Positions 9,078 through 18,500 of a DNA stretch of 64,000 nucleotides are shown here, in pieces. A program made the translations under genes and the position numbers. The notes under the pieces are model-generated. The model was given only the letters and a program-made list of their open reading frames with translations. It made no database searches and had not been told where the DNA came from. Location: NCBI GenBank assembly GCA_900539115.1, contig UQAQ01000005.1, positions 37,622 through 101,621 on the forward strand, written 5' to 3'. The DNA comes from an uncultured Roseburia sp. GTDB lineage: Bacteria > Bacillota > Clostridia > Lachnospirales > Lachnospiraceae. How positions within the stretch are numbered: position 1 is the stretch's first letter; the number at the start of each line of letters is the position of its first letter.

Positions 9078-10601
9078 ATGAGCAAAACAAAGAAAGGGGC
9101 AGCCCTGCTTCTGGCATTTACGCTCTGCGCAGCGATTCTCACACCGAATTCCGTCGATGCCGCTAAGGTAAAAAAGCCGGTGCTGTCAAAAAAGAAACTG
9201 ACACTGGTTCGTGACAAATCTGCGACCATCCGCTTAAAAAAAGCCGGAAAATGCAAAGTCACCTGGTCTTCTTCAGACAAAAACGTCTGCAAGATTACAA
9301 AAAAGAAAAAAACTTCCTGCAAATTCAAAGCGGTCGGAAACGGTTCCGCCAAAATCAATTGCAAGGTAAAAAAGGGCAAAAAGACGTTCAAACTTTCCTG
9401 TAAAGTGAAAGTAAAACCGAAAGTTGTCACGAATCTGCCAAGTATCCTGAAAACCTATGAAAGCCAGATTCCATACATGGGAACCTGCCTGAATTACGGA
9501 AGTTCTACATATAAGCGCGAACTTCAAAATACAAAAACATTGAATTTTGTAAAAAACCAATTCAATAGTTTTACCCTTGAAAATGAAATGAAGCCGGATA
9601 ACATCCTCGGCTCCCGCCCAACGACAATGACCGTCGCAGAGGCAAAGGCAAAAGGCTACTATATCCCGGATAATTACAAGGAAAGTACCGTTCCTTCCTT
9701 GAATTTCCGCGAAGTGGATGGTGCACTTGAAGTTGCTGCGAAAAACGGCTTGAAAATGCGTGCCCATACCCTCGTATGGCACAGCCAGACACCCGCTTGG
9801 TTCTTCTCGGACAAGTACGAAAACGACAAAGATACCAATGTGGCGACGATGGATGCCCGCGAAGATTTCTACATCCACAACGTAATGGCTCATGTCATGG
9901 AGAAAGAAAAAGAACTTACCGGTTCTGCCGGAAGTATCGTCTATGCGTGGGACGTCGTAAACGAATACCTGCACCGCCAGGGATTTACAAGAACTTGGAC
10001 AAACATTTATAAAAACAGCGGTGATACCCCAAGTTATGTAAAGAAAGCATTTGAACTTGCTTATGGAATGTTAAAAACCTATAATGTGCAGGATAAAGTA
10101 ACATTATTCTACAACGACTACAATACCTACTTTGGCATTCAGCAGACGCTCAATCTTGTGAACTTCATCAACAAAGATGAACCGGAAAAAATCTGCGGCG
10201 GTATCGGTATGCAGAGCCATGTCGACATCAAAGTGCCTACGATTGAACTTTATGGCACTGCATTGGAAAAATTCCTCGCAGCTGGCTACGAAGTTCAGAT
10301 TACAGAACTGGATGTAACGATCAACTACGATACAAACGGCTCCTATTCTTACGCAGACGAAAAGGAGACCAATGCCGACCAAGCCAAATACGTCGGCCAG
10401 CTGATGAAAACGATTTTGGAGAAAAACCGCAGCCGCGATAAAAATGTAAATCCAAAAGGCGTAACCGGCATCACTTTATGGGGATTATACGACACGATCT
10501 CCTGGCGTGCTTCCTGCTCCCCATTGCTTTTTGACACGGGAATCACGGATCCGAAAGCTTCTTTCTATGAATTTATCAACGCCGCAAAATCAATGGGTTA
10601 A
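9078..10601 (+). CDS. Secreted GH10 endo-1,4-beta-xylanase with N-terminal Lys-rich Ig-like domain
   Basis: A 507-residue protein that cuts the xylan backbone outside the cell. Residues 1-29 are a signal peptide (LLLAFTLCAAILTPNSVDAA). Residues 33-115 form a lysine-rich Big2-like domain (LTLVRDKSATIRLKK, CKFKAVGNGSAKI). Residues about 120-505 are the GH10 barrel with the general acid/base Glu296 in WDVVNE, the nucleophile Glu410 in ITELDV, and the substrate-site stretches HTLVWHSQTPAW and FTLENEMKPD. A GGAGG site precedes ATG. The Lys-rich domain may bind acidic cell wall polymers and keep the enzyme at the surface; this is inference. A terminator follows. Confidence 0.95.
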   Translation: MSKTKKGAALLLAFTLCAAILTPNSVDAAKVKKPVLSKKKLTLVRDKSATIRLKKAGKCKVTWSSSDKNVCKITKKKKTSCKFKAVGNGSAKINCKVKKGKKTFKLSCKVKVKPKVVTNLPSILKTYESQIPYMGTCLNYGSSTYKRELQNTKTLNFVKNQFNSFTLENEMKPDNILGSRPTTMTVAEAKAKGYYIPDNYKESTVPSLNFREVDGALEVAAKNGLKMRAHTLVWHSQTPAWFFSDKYENDKDTNVATMDAREDFYIHNVMAHVMEKEKELTGSAGSIVYAWDVVNEYLHRQGFTRTWTNIYKNSGDTPSYVKKAFELAYGMLKTYNVQDKVTLFYNDYNTYFGIQQTLNLVNFINKDEPEKICGGIGMQSHVDIKVPTIELYGTALEKFLAAGYEVQITELDVTINYDTNGSYSYADEKETNADQAKYVGQLMKTILEKNRSRDKNVNPKGVTGITLWGLYDTISWRASCSPLLFDTGITDPKASFYEFINAAKSMG

Positions 10602-10628
10602 TATCATAACTTAATTTACACCATGTCA

Positions 10629-10668
10629 AAAAAGTTCTGTAGCACAAACAAATGCTACAGAACTTTTT
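10629..10668. terminator. Bidirectional terminator
   Basis: AAAAAGTTCTGTAGCA (10629-10644) pairs perfectly with TGCTACAGAACTTTTT (10653-10668) over an 8-base loop. A-rich and T-rich sides make it work for GH10 on the plus strand and the BspA-like gene on the minus strand. Confidence 0.85.
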
Positions 10669-10679
10669 AATGTATTCAT

Positions 10680-11990
10680 TTACACTCCCGGCACCTCTCG
10701 TTCTTGATGCCATCCACAAAATCTTCCATAGGATTCAAAATCATCTCCTTCCCGCAAAAACCATCGGAAGGAAATCTCATAATAATATGTTTTATCCGCC
10801 GCAAGATCTTCACAACGCACCGTCTTACCACGATTCACCTCAAGATATTGTGCGGCTTTGTAGTCTTTGTCACGCCCTTTATAAGGTTCTGTCGGTCGCT
10901 CTGTGTAAACTCTTATGCAATATTGTGGCACATATAATACTTCATCCGGTGGATTCATATCTTCTTCTCTCCAAGACACGGAATCCTTTACCGTAAACTC
11001 CGCCGTCGTCTCAGACAAGCGCGTAACATCGACTTTTACAAGCATTGCTGTTAATTCAATGTTTTTCCCAGTTTTTGCCGGAAACTTTTCCGGAATACCG
11101 CTTTTGTCACACTGAAGCCAGTACCACCCCAAAAAGTCATACCCTTCTTTTGTCACTTGCGGCAACTTTGGTGTAGTCCCATAATAATAGTACTTTGGCA
11201 GTTTTCCACTAACTTTACCACCCCTTACAGAATACGTCAATCGATAACGCACTCCTTTTGTTACCGCGGTCTTACCGGGTGCAAGTTTGGTAACCTTTTT
11301 TCCATTTACCGTCCATACACGCTTTCCATCACAAGAATCCAGCAGTATTGTCTTTTTTGAACGATTTACCACTTTGCGAAGGCTTTTGGTTTTGGAAAAA
11401 TCCGCGTCCATTTTTTTCAATCGCTTGGGTAACACAAGTGTCTCCAAAGAACTACAATTGTCAAAAGCACCTTTTCCAATTCGGGTAACCGAATCCGGAA
11501 TTTTTAATGTTTGCAAACTTTTACAGTTTTTAAACGCATCCGCACCTATAGTTTTAAGTTTTGATGGAAGCTGAATCGTTTGAAGGCTTTTACAAGATTG
11601 TATCGCTCTTTCGTGAATTGCACTAACTTTTTGTGGAATTACAAGTTTTTTCAAAGACTCATTATCACTCAAAGCACTTATCCCAATATCGGATATTGTT
11701 GATGGTAATTGGATACATTTTGCTTTGCCAAACCCAGAAACCATTTGTATATTAGTTATTCCTTTATTAATCACTATTTTTTTCACTCCTGTCCAGTATC
11801 GAGCAAATTTTTTTCCTCCGATATTGACAGCACCTTTTCCTTCAACAGTCATATTACCTTCTGTATCCAGACTCCATGTAGCATTTTTTCCGGCTTTGGC
11901 ATGATTTACCAAGTATTTAGCGTGTATATCCGGGCAATTAGAAAAAGTCAATAATAACACAGTTATAATAGCTATAGCATATTTCTTCAT
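10680..11990 (-). CDS. BspA-like leucine-rich-repeat secreted protein
   Basis: A 436-residue secreted protein. It has a signal peptide (YAIAIITVLLLTFSNCPDIHA), a short lead-in (NATWSLDTEGNMTVEGKGAV), about five LRR_5 / BspA repeats of 23 residues (IGADAFKNCKSLQTLKIPDS), an InlB-B-repeat-like segment with the GYDFLGW signature, and a fibronectin-like C-terminus. Such proteins are surface or secreted ligand binders in gut Firmicutes; the ligand is unknown. I place the start at ATG 11988-11990 after GGGGTG; an in-frame GTG nine bases upstream is less likely. It is the intact paralogue of the frameshifted gene at 4229-5442. No LPXTG anchor is seen. Confidence 0.85.
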   Translation of the reverse strand: MKKYAIAIITVLLLTFSNCPDIHAKYLVNHAKAGKNATWSLDTEGNMTVEGKGAVNIGGKKFARYWTGVKKIVINKGITNIQMVSGFGKAKCIQLPSTISDIGISALSDNESLKKLVIPQKVSAIHERAIQSCKSLQTIQLPSKLKTIGADAFKNCKSLQTLKIPDSVTRIGKGAFDNCSSLETLVLPKRLKKMDADFSKTKSLRKVVNRSKKTILLDSCDGKRVWTVNGKKVTKLAPGKTAVTKGVRYRLTYSVRGGKVSGKLPKYYYYGTTPKLPQVTKEGYDFLGWYWLQCDKSGIPEKFPAKTGKNIELTAMLVKVDVTRLSETTAEFTVKDSVSWREEDMNPPDEVLYVPQYCIRVYTERPTEPYKGRDKDYKAAQYLEVNRGKTVRCEDLAADKTYYYEISFRWFLREGDDFESYGRFCGWHQEREVPGV

Positions 11991-12034
11991 TTTTATCACC
12001 CCGTGCTACTGTAATAATTTGTAAAAACATACCA

Positions 12035-12063
12035 ATTATACTTTATATTATTTCATTTGTCAA
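12035..12063 (-). promoter_or_regulatory. Consensus sigma-A promoter for the BspA-like gene
   Basis: Minus strand TTGACA (12058-12063), 17-base spacer, TATAAT (12035-12040): a perfect match to the vegetative consensus, 45 bases upstream of the start codon. It implies strong, probably constitutive expression. Confidence 0.85.
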
Positions 12064-12147
12064 TGTATAAGTTTTTCTTTTTATTTTACATTTTTATAAA
12101 AATATTTATAAAGTAAAAATTTTACCCCTTAAAGTAAAATTAATCCG

Positions 12148-12176
12148 TTCAAATCCTCTTGCTTTTTCCTTATAAT
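12148..12176 (+). promoter_or_regulatory. Promoter of the sugar ABC-transporter operon
   Basis: TTCAAA (12148-12153), 17 bases, TATAAT (12171-12176). The weak -35 fits a promoter that needs an activator, probably the YesN-type regulator encoded downstream. Confidence 0.5.
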
Positions 12177-12210
12177 GGCTATATCATTATTTGAACAAGG
12201 AGGGTTTTTT

Positions 12211-13497
12211 ATGTTACTTAAAAAACGAATTCTTCCTCTGGCTTTATCTGTCATTATGGCTGTGTCCGCGTTGACCGGCTGTGGCAGCAGTTCAGAGAAA
12301 GACAGCTCATCAGGGGCTGAGACAACCCTGACCATGTGGACGATCGCCACAGAAAGCGACTCTTTCCACAAACCGTATCTTCAGGCAATCGAGGAGTTTG
12401 AGAAAAATCATCCCGGTGTAAAGATTAATATGGAAACATTTGAAAATGAATCCTATAAAACGAAGATCAAAGCGGCTGTCGCTGCCAATGAACTTCCTGA
12501 CATTTTCTTTACCTGGGCGGGTGGATTTTCCGAATCATTCGTATCTTCCGGAAAAGTAATGTGTCTGGATGATTATTACAAAAATTACGAAAAAGAAATC
12601 AGCAAAACTGCTCTTGCCAACGATATCTACGATGGCAAATTGTATGGTTCCGTAACTTGTACACCGGTATCCGTAATGTGGTACAACAAAGAAATGTTCA
12701 AAAAACAAGGTGTCGAAGTACCAGCCACATGGGATGATTTCAAAGCTGTCTGCAAGAAATTCATTGATGCAGGCATTAAACCGATTGGAACCAGTGTAAA
12801 AGACACTTGGGTACTTGCTATGCTTCATGACGGATTAGCACTTAAATCTGCCGGAGCAGACAAAGTCACCAAGGCTTTGACAAAACAGGGTCAGTCCTAC
12901 AACGATCCGGACTTTGTAAAAGCTGCTAACTGCATCAAAGAATTGGTTGATATGGGCGCTTTCATCGACGGTGCAACCGGTCTTTCCAATGATGAAGCAA
13001 GTGCTTCTTTCTATGCAGAACAGGTTCCAATGTACTTCACCGGAAGCTGGATGGGTGGTTCCATCGTTACCGATGCCGAGAAACCGGATAACTTCGCTGT
13101 TGCACCAATTCCTGTTGTCAACAGCGAAAACGCAAGTGTAACCGACTTCATGGGCGGAGGTTCCGATACTTTGATGGTATCCGCCGGCACGAAGAACAAA
13201 GATCTTGCCGCTGCCGCTGCTTTTGAGATTACAAGAGGAGTTTCCAAATATGCTTACTTAAGCGGTGCCGGAATTCCGGCTTGGACCGTAGATTATGATG
13301 CTTCTTCCGTCCCTGCCTTAACACAGCAGGTAGCAGATATTGCCGGAAAAGCAACTTCCTATACGTTGTGGTTTGATACGTTGATGTCTTCCGATGATGC
13401 TGGAGAATATCTGACACTTCTTCAGTCCCTCTTCGCAGGCGATCTGAAACCGGAAGAATTTGCTGCCGGCATGGATAAGCAGTTAAGTAAAAAATAA
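12211..13497 (+). CDS. Sugar ABC transporter, solute-binding lipoprotein
   Basis: A 428-residue family 1 extracellular solute-binding protein. The lipobox is LTGC with the modified Cys24, after the hydrophobic stretch LPLALSVIMAVSA. The mature part starts TLTMWTIATESDSFHKPYLQ and contains family hallmarks such as LYGSVTCTPVSVMWYNKEMFKKQGVEVPATWDD (read in pieces) and the ARG-type sugar-site region YFTGSWMGGS. The start ATG 12211 has AGGAGG. It is the first gene of a transporter operon without its own ATPase; such systems share a genome-wide MsmK-type ATPase. The surrounding xylan enzymes suggest xylo-oligosaccharides as ligand, which is inference. Confidence 0.92.
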   Translation: MLLKKRILPLALSVIMAVSALTGCGSSSEKDSSSGAETTLTMWTIATESDSFHKPYLQAIEEFEKNHPGVKINMETFENESYKTKIKAAVAANELPDIFFTWAGGFSESFVSSGKVMCLDDYYKNYEKEISKTALANDIYDGKLYGSVTCTPVSVMWYNKEMFKKQGVEVPATWDDFKAVCKKFIDAGIKPIGTSVKDTWVLAMLHDGLALKSAGADKVTKALTKQGQSYNDPDFVKAANCIKELVDMGAFIDGATGLSNDEASASFYAEQVPMYFTGSWMGGSIVTDAEKPDNFAVAPIPVVNSENASVTDFMGGGSDTLMVSAGTKNKDLAAAAAFEITRGVSKYAYLSGAGIPAWTVDYDASSVPALTQQVADIAGKATSYTLWFDTLMSSDDAGEYLTLLQSLFAGDLKPEEFAAGMDKQLSKK

Positions 13498-13532
13498 TCA
13501 CACGTTAGTTTTGTGAATGGGGTTTGATCCGG

Positions 13533-13573
13533 GCGGCTCCCAGACAGCAGCATTGCTGCAGTCCGGGAGCCGC
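13533..13573 (+). terminator. Intra-operon stem-loop (mRNA stabiliser or partial terminator)
   Basis: GCGGCTCCC (13533-13541) pairs with GGGAGCCGC (13565-13573), and an inner GCAGC/GCTGC stem can stack on it. There is no strong T-run. Placed between the binding-protein gene and the permeases, it would allow far more binding protein than permease, as in many sugar ABC operons. Confidence 0.7.
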
Positions 13574-13608
13574 TCGTCATTATAACGATTCGTTTAAAGG
13601 AGGATTTC

Positions 13609-14490
13609 ATGGATAAAGTAAGAAAAAACAAAACAGCAATCTTCGTTTTTCTCTTTCCTTCTGCATTGCTGTTTTTAGCCATTATTATCTTACCAATCTT
13701 TATGTCAGGATATTATAGTCTTTTAGACTGGGACGGCATCACTTCCGGCACATTTGTTGGTATACAAAATTACATTGAATTATTTACAGAAAAAAGTCTT
13801 GGCTTCGGCCCTACGGTGCGAAATGCATTCATTTTTGCCGGACTTTCGGTTTTTATACAGCTTCCCCTCGCTCTGCTTCTTGCTTTAACTCTGGCAAAAG
13901 GCATCAAGGGTGAACGATTTTTTGTGGCGGTGTTCTTCATTCCGGTTTTGTTATCCACAACCGTCATCGGACAATTGTGGATGAAAATATACAATCCACA
14001 ATACGGTATTGTCAATTCCTTTTTGCGTGCCGTCGGTCTTGACACATGGTGCAAGACCTGGCTCGGCGACCAAAAATATGCACTTGCCGCCTGCTTCATC
14101 CCGATGCTTTGGCAATACGTCGGCTACCACATGCTCCTCATGTACGCAGGCATTAAAAGTCTGTCACCGGATATCCGTGAAGCAGCTAAGATTGACGGTG
14201 CCAATGACCACCAATTATCACGTTATATTACAATTCCTATGATCAAGCCGGTTTTGCGTATGTGTGTGATCTTTGCGGTAACCGGTTCTTTGAAGGCCTT
14301 TGACCTGATCTATGTATTGACCGGCGGCGGTCCGGCTCACGCAAGTGAAGTACCAAGTACCTTGATGATTAACATGATCTTCGACCGAAGCCGCTATGGA
14401 CTCGGAAGCTCGATTGCCATGTTTATCATTTTCCTGTGCTTCTTTTTCGCAATACTGATCAAACGCTGTTTTCGAACGGAGGTGGACTAA
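13609..14490 (+). CDS. Sugar ABC transporter permease (MalF/UgpA type)
   Basis: A 293-residue inner-membrane permease with six predicted membrane spans; the first is AIFVFLFPSALLFLAIIILPIF. The EAA loop that contacts the ATPase is visible as IREAAKIDGANDHQLSRYITIPMI (residues about 185-208). The start has a strong AAAGGAGG. The stop codon abuts the start of the next permease. It forms the importer channel together with that protein and the lipoprotein at 12211-13497. Confidence 0.93.
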   Translation: MDKVRKNKTAIFVFLFPSALLFLAIIILPIFMSGYYSLLDWDGITSGTFVGIQNYIELFTEKSLGFGPTVRNAFIFAGLSVFIQLPLALLLALTLAKGIKGERFFVAVFFIPVLLSTTVIGQLWMKIYNPQYGIVNSFLRAVGLDTWCKTWLGDQKYALAACFIPMLWQYVGYHMLLMYAGIKSLSPDIREAAKIDGANDHQLSRYITIPMIKPVLRMCVIFAVTGSLKAFDLIYVLTGGGPAHASEVPSTLMINMIFDRSRYGLGSSIAMFIIFLCFFFAILIKRCFRTEVD

Positions 14491-15315
14491 ATGAAAAAAG
14501 TAAAAACCAGTGTAATGTACATTTTACTGTCTCTTTGGGCATTGGTAAACCTATTTCCGCTGTATTGGATGTTTACCTTCTCCCTAAAGACAAATAAAGA
14601 AATCTTTGGTGACAACATCATCGGCCTGCCAAAAGAATGGCTGTGGAGCAACTATTCGGAGGCTCTCGATACCGGAAATATGGCACTTTACTTTGCCAAT
14701 AGTGCCATTGTCACCTTTGTTACGATTGCATTGACTGTCATCTTTTCCCTGATGGCGACTTATGCACTTTCCCGCATGGAATGGCGCGGCCGCAAACTTG
14801 TCAACAGCATTTTTATGCTCGGCTTAACGGTACCGATTCACGCAGCAATCCTTCCAATTTTTATCATCTTACGCGAATTAAAGATGACAAACTCCTATCA
14901 GGCGCTCATAATTCCTTACACCGCATTTGCATTGGCGATGGCGATTATGATCTGCCAAAGTTTCATTGAAAATATTCCACGTGAACTTGAAGAGTCTGCC
15001 TGTATCGACGGCTGTGGTGTCTATGGTATTTTCTTCCGCATTGTGCTTCCGCTCATGAAACCGGCACTTTCTACCATTGGCATTTTTACGTTTCTACAAG
15101 CGTGGAATGAGCTTATGTTTGCCGTCATTTTCATCAGCGACAGTAAATATCGTACATTGTCGGTAGGTATCCAGGCACTTTCCGGGGCTTACACAACCAA
15201 ATGGGGACCGATTGGCGCCGCTCTTGTCATTGCCACGTTCCCGACTCTCATCATTTACTGCTTTATGAGTAAAAAAATTCAAGAAAGTTTAATGGCAGGT
15301 GCAATTAAAGGATAA
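14491..15315 (+). CDS. Sugar ABC transporter permease (MalG/UgpE type)
   Basis: A 274-residue partner permease with six spans and the EAA motif ELEESACIDGCGVYGIFFRIVLP at about residues 164-186. The start follows directly on the previous stop, with GGAGGTGG inside the end of the upstream gene, so translation is coupled. It ends 49 bases before the histidine kinase gene, which belongs to the same operon. Confidence 0.93.
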   Translation: MKKVKTSVMYILLSLWALVNLFPLYWMFTFSLKTNKEIFGDNIIGLPKEWLWSNYSEALDTGNMALYFANSAIVTFVTIALTVIFSLMATYALSRMEWRGRKLVNSIFMLGLTVPIHAAILPIFIILRELKMTNSYQALIIPYTAFALAMAIMICQSFIENIPRELEESACIDGCGVYGIFFRIVLPLMKPALSTIGIFTFLQAWNELMFAVIFISDSKYRTLSVGIQALSGAYTTKWGPIGAALVIATFPTLIIYCFMSKKIQESLMAGAIKG

Positions 15316-15364
15316 ATGTGCTATAATAAATTTATTATAGTTATTTTGGGGGATATAACGCACT

Positions 15365-17083
15365 ATGAAGAAATGTTTTTTGTCATTGGGGCTTCGGAAA
15401 AAAATTCAGCTTTTGTTTCTTTGTACAATGATTGTGTGCATTTTATTCTGCTCAGGTATCTTCTATCTGATTTTGGAAAATCAAATGCAGCAAGCGATCG
15501 CCGACAAAGAAATCCGTAATCGAACTGCTATTTCCAATAACTTGGACAGCACCATGAAGTCCATTAACAGCATCAGCCGCCTTACCATGCTTCGCAGCAC
15601 TGTACGCACTTTTTTGCTTGCAGAGAGTAATTCTACTCCCCGCACACGAAATGCTATCCAGGAGATCCACGACATTCTAAATACATTTAATCTTTCCTGC
15701 AATGTCGTGATTCTCCGCATGGACGGCCAATACCTTAACACCGGTCCGGGAATCACCTATGTCAATACCGGCAAGATTTTTGAAACAGAATGGCTGGACG
15801 AAGTCATGGCTCAAAAGGGAAATTACGTTATTAAAGCAGGCACTCGCGATGCCTTTCGCTCAAACATTGGCGAAATGGTGTCTTTTGTCCGTGTCATCAA
15901 TGACATAAACACCCAAAAACCTATCGGCATCCTGGCAATCAATCTCCCAAGCCGCTTCTTTGAACAGGCATATGAAGGGCTTTCCGGCGAAACCAGCCAT
16001 TTTGCTCTTTATGACACAGCCGGCAGATTAATCTGCAAGGATAATGAAAGCACATTTTCCTCCTTAAAGCCGGAAAATTTACTTCAAAACACGCGCGAAG
16101 AAACGGACAAACTATTTTACAAAAGTATATTTACCTGCGACACATTGGGAGACTCTCATTTCATCCTTGCTTCCCGTCTGGAAGTACGGATTTTAGACGG
16201 GCTCCCTGCCAAATTACTGGCCGCTTTGATCATCGGCGCTTTTATACTTCTCGCATTTATGTGGCTGATCAATACTTATATTGCCAAAAATGTCATCTAC
16301 CCAATCCAGCGTTTGGTCGACAGTATGGCCGAAGTGCAAAACGGCTGGCTGCACCGCGTTAGTATGAATGTAAACGATGACGAGATCGGTCTTTTAAAAA
16401 ACAGCTACAATGCTATGCTGATTGAGATCAATCAATTGATCGAAGAACTTCTTCAAAAAGAAAAAACACTGCGGATGGCTGAATTAAATGCTCTTCAGGA
16501 GCAAATGAAGCCCCACTTTTTGTATAACACTCTGGATATGATCCGTTATATGGCTTTGGAAAACCGAACCGATGAAGTATATAATATGTTGGAAACTCTT
16601 GGAAATTTTTACCGTCGTTTCTTAAGTAAAGGAAGCACGGACTTGTCTCTGGGAGAAGAAATAGAAATTGTAAAAAGTTATCTTACACTGCAGAGAACAC
16701 GTTTTGAGGATATTTTTACGGATGAATATGAAATTGAAGAAGGTCTGTCTTCCATCCGTGTTCCGCGCCTGATTCTGCAGCCGCTCGTAGAAAATTCCAT
16801 TTATCACGGAATTCGCCCAAAAGGCGAACATGGGGTTATCCGTGTCACGGTAAAACGTCAGGAAGATTTTCTTTCTCTTAGCGTTTACGACAATGGAATC
16901 GGTATGTCCGCACACCAGCGGGAACTTCTATTTTCCGGCAAAGACAGCCGAAGTTTTGGATTTCAGGGAACCATTGAAAGAATCCGTTATTATTATAAAA
17001 CGGAAGATGTCTTTGAGATACACAGCGTCGAGGGGGAATATTGTGAGATTATTTTGAAACTGCCACTTTCAAATGGCTATTAG
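15365..17083 (+). CDS. YesM-type sensor histidine kinase
   Basis: A 572-residue membrane sensor of the LytS/YesM class. It has a membrane span at about 16-38, an extracellular sensor region to about 275, a second span at 278-302 (LLAALIIGAFILLAFMWLI), a HAMP domain, then the His_kinase domain with the phospho-acceptor His384 in QMKPHFLYNTLD. The ATPase domain shows LVENSIYHGIRP (N box) and NGIGMS. The ribosome site is weak (GGGGGAT, 13 bases from ATG). It is encoded with its response regulator behind the transporter, so it most likely senses an external sugar or the loaded binding protein and switches the operon on. Confidence 0.92.
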   Translation: MKKCFLSLGLRKKIQLLFLCTMIVCILFCSGIFYLILENQMQQAIADKEIRNRTAISNNLDSTMKSINSISRLTMLRSTVRTFLLAESNSTPRTRNAIQEIHDILNTFNLSCNVVILRMDGQYLNTGPGITYVNTGKIFETEWLDEVMAQKGNYVIKAGTRDAFRSNIGEMVSFVRVINDINTQKPIGILAINLPSRFFEQAYEGLSGETSHFALYDTAGRLICKDNESTFSSLKPENLLQNTREETDKLFYKSIFTCDTLGDSHFILASRLEVRILDGLPAKLLAALIIGAFILLAFMWLINTYIAKNVIYPIQRLVDSMAEVQNGWLHRVSMNVNDDEIGLLKNSYNAMLIEINQLIEELLQKEKTLRMAELNALQEQMKPHFLYNTLDMIRYMALENRTDEVYNMLETLGNFYRRFLSKGSTDLSLGEEIEIVKSYLTLQRTRFEDIFTDEYEIEEGLSSIRVPRLILQPLVENSIYHGIRPKGEHGVIRVTVKRQEDFLSLSVYDNGIGMSAHQRELLFSGKDSRSFGFQGTIERIRYYYKTEDVFEIHSVEGEYCEIILKLPLSNGY

Positions 17084-17119
17084 ATATTTTTGTTATAATG
17101 TAAAGGAGCGTGTAGTTTT

Positions 17120-17851
17120 ATGTATCGTGTCATGATCATTGACGATGAAAAGGCTCTTCGCAGCCTTCTAAAAGCATCTGTCAATTGGAAAGAAATGGGG
17201 TTAGAAATCGCCGGCGAAGCTGCCAGCGGAATCGAAGCCATCAATACAATTGATAAGTTTCACCCGGACATTATTTTTGTAGATATCCGAATGCCCTTTA
17301 TGGACGGCATCGAATTTTCCAAGATTGCATTAAAGCGTTACCCTGGAGTGAGGATCATTATACTAACCGCTTTTGATGAATTTGAATATGCAAAGCAGTG
17401 CATCGGCCTTGGAATCACTGATTATCTGCTAAAACCGATTGTACGTGCTGATATTCAGTCGGCTTGCAAAAAAGCAATTCACGAACTGGATTCACAGCCA
17501 ATTCGTGCAGAACAATCTTCTCCCATAGATATGCCATCCGATATGGACCGCATCAAACAATATATTATGGAAAATTACCACGATTCATCCTTGAATCTTA
17601 CCGCCATTGCACAGGAATTTGGCTATAATCCAAGTTATCTCAGCCGGCGTTTTAAAGCTGACTGCGGACAAAACATTTCCGATTATATCACAACCTGCCG
17701 CATGGAAAAAGCAAAAAAATGCCTGGCATCCCGGATGCTTATGTATATGACCGCAAAAGAAGTCGGCATCCCGGACCCCAATTATTTTGGAAAATGTTTC
17801 AAAAAATATACCGGAAGTTCGTACTCTGAACTTCTGAAACGGCAGCTATAG
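17120..17851 (+). CDS. YesN-type response regulator with AraC DNA-binding domain
   Basis: A 243-residue regulator. The receiver domain (1-115) has acidic residues Asp8/Asp9, the phosphorylated Asp55 in FVDIRMP and Lys105 in LLKP. The AraC-type double helix-turn-helix is at about 145-243 (LTAIAQEFGYNPSYLSRRFK, AKEVGIPDPNYFGKCFKKYT). A good AAAGGAG precedes ATG. It forms a pair with the kinase just upstream and probably activates the transporter operon and perhaps nearby xylan genes. Confidence 0.93.
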   Translation: MYRVMIIDDEKALRSLLKASVNWKEMGLEIAGEAASGIEAINTIDKFHPDIIFVDIRMPFMDGIEFSKIALKRYPGVRIIILTAFDEFEYAKQCIGLGITDYLLKPIVRADIQSACKKAIHELDSQPIRAEQSSPIDMPSDMDRIKQYIMENYHDSSLNLTAIAQEFGYNPSYLSRRFKADCGQNISDYITTCRMEKAKKCLASRMLMYMTAKEVGIPDPNYFGKCFKKYTGSSYSELLKRQL

Positions 17852-17909
17852 TTTTAGCAGAACCATTCCATTTTAGTATAGGTAATTCCATTACAGGAGG
17901 TTTTACGAT

Positions 17910-18500
17910 ATGAATTCTTTCTTTCAAAACAGATTATATGACTGGCTCACGACCGCGTGCCAGCTTATTGTCCTTGGTTTTTTATTTCTATTTACAAGCA
18001 TTCCGCTTGTAACTTTTGGTGCTTCTTTTACCGCACTCTATCATTGCATCTCACGGGAACACACAAAAACTTCCGCTCATATCTGCCGGGAATATTTTTC
18101 CGCATTCAAATCCAATTTTTTACAATGTCTTGCGCCGACAATCCTATTTCTTTTTTACGGTGCTGCGATGGCCGTAGATCTTTCCCAGGTCTTTACCGGC
18201 AAAGCCACCAATCTCCTGCCACCCTTTTTATGGATGGTAATCTGCCTCGTTCTCTGGGTCCTCGCCAATTATATCTTTGCCGTGATATCGCATCTGCGCG
18301 CTTCATTTCTTGCCGTCCTTCTGCTCTCCGTACGACTGATAACAGGCCACATCAAAGAAACTTTCATCCTATTATTTACAATGGCCGGCGCCTGCGTCAT
18401 CGTTTTCCTGGTTCCCGGACTTTTCGTCCTTCTTCCCGGAATCCTCTGCTGCATCGCCAGCCATCTGATTGAGCCCGGTTTAAAAAAGGCTCTTTCGTAA
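17910..18500 (+). CDS. YesL-like (DUF624) membrane protein
   Basis: A 196-residue membrane protein with about five hydrophobic spans (LIVLGFLFLFTSIPLVTFGA, TILFLFYGAAMAVDL, LPPFLWMVICLVLWVLANYIFAVI, FILLFTMAGACVIVFLVPGLFVLLP). It has the family start FFQNRLYDWLTTACQLIVLG. YesL proteins regularly sit with YesM/YesN and sugar ABC systems; their exact job is unknown, perhaps helping the sensor. The stop codon is directly followed by the convergent stop of the beta-xylosidase gene with no spacer and no terminator. Confidence 0.85.
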   Translation: MNSFFQNRLYDWLTTACQLIVLGFLFLFTSIPLVTFGASFTALYHCISREHTKTSAHICREYFSAFKSNFLQCLAPTILFLFYGAAMAVDLSQVFTGKATNLLPPFLWMVICLVLWVLANYIFAVISHLRASFLAVLLLSVRLITGHIKETFILLFTMAGACVIVFLVPGLFVLLPGILCCIASHLIEPGLKKALS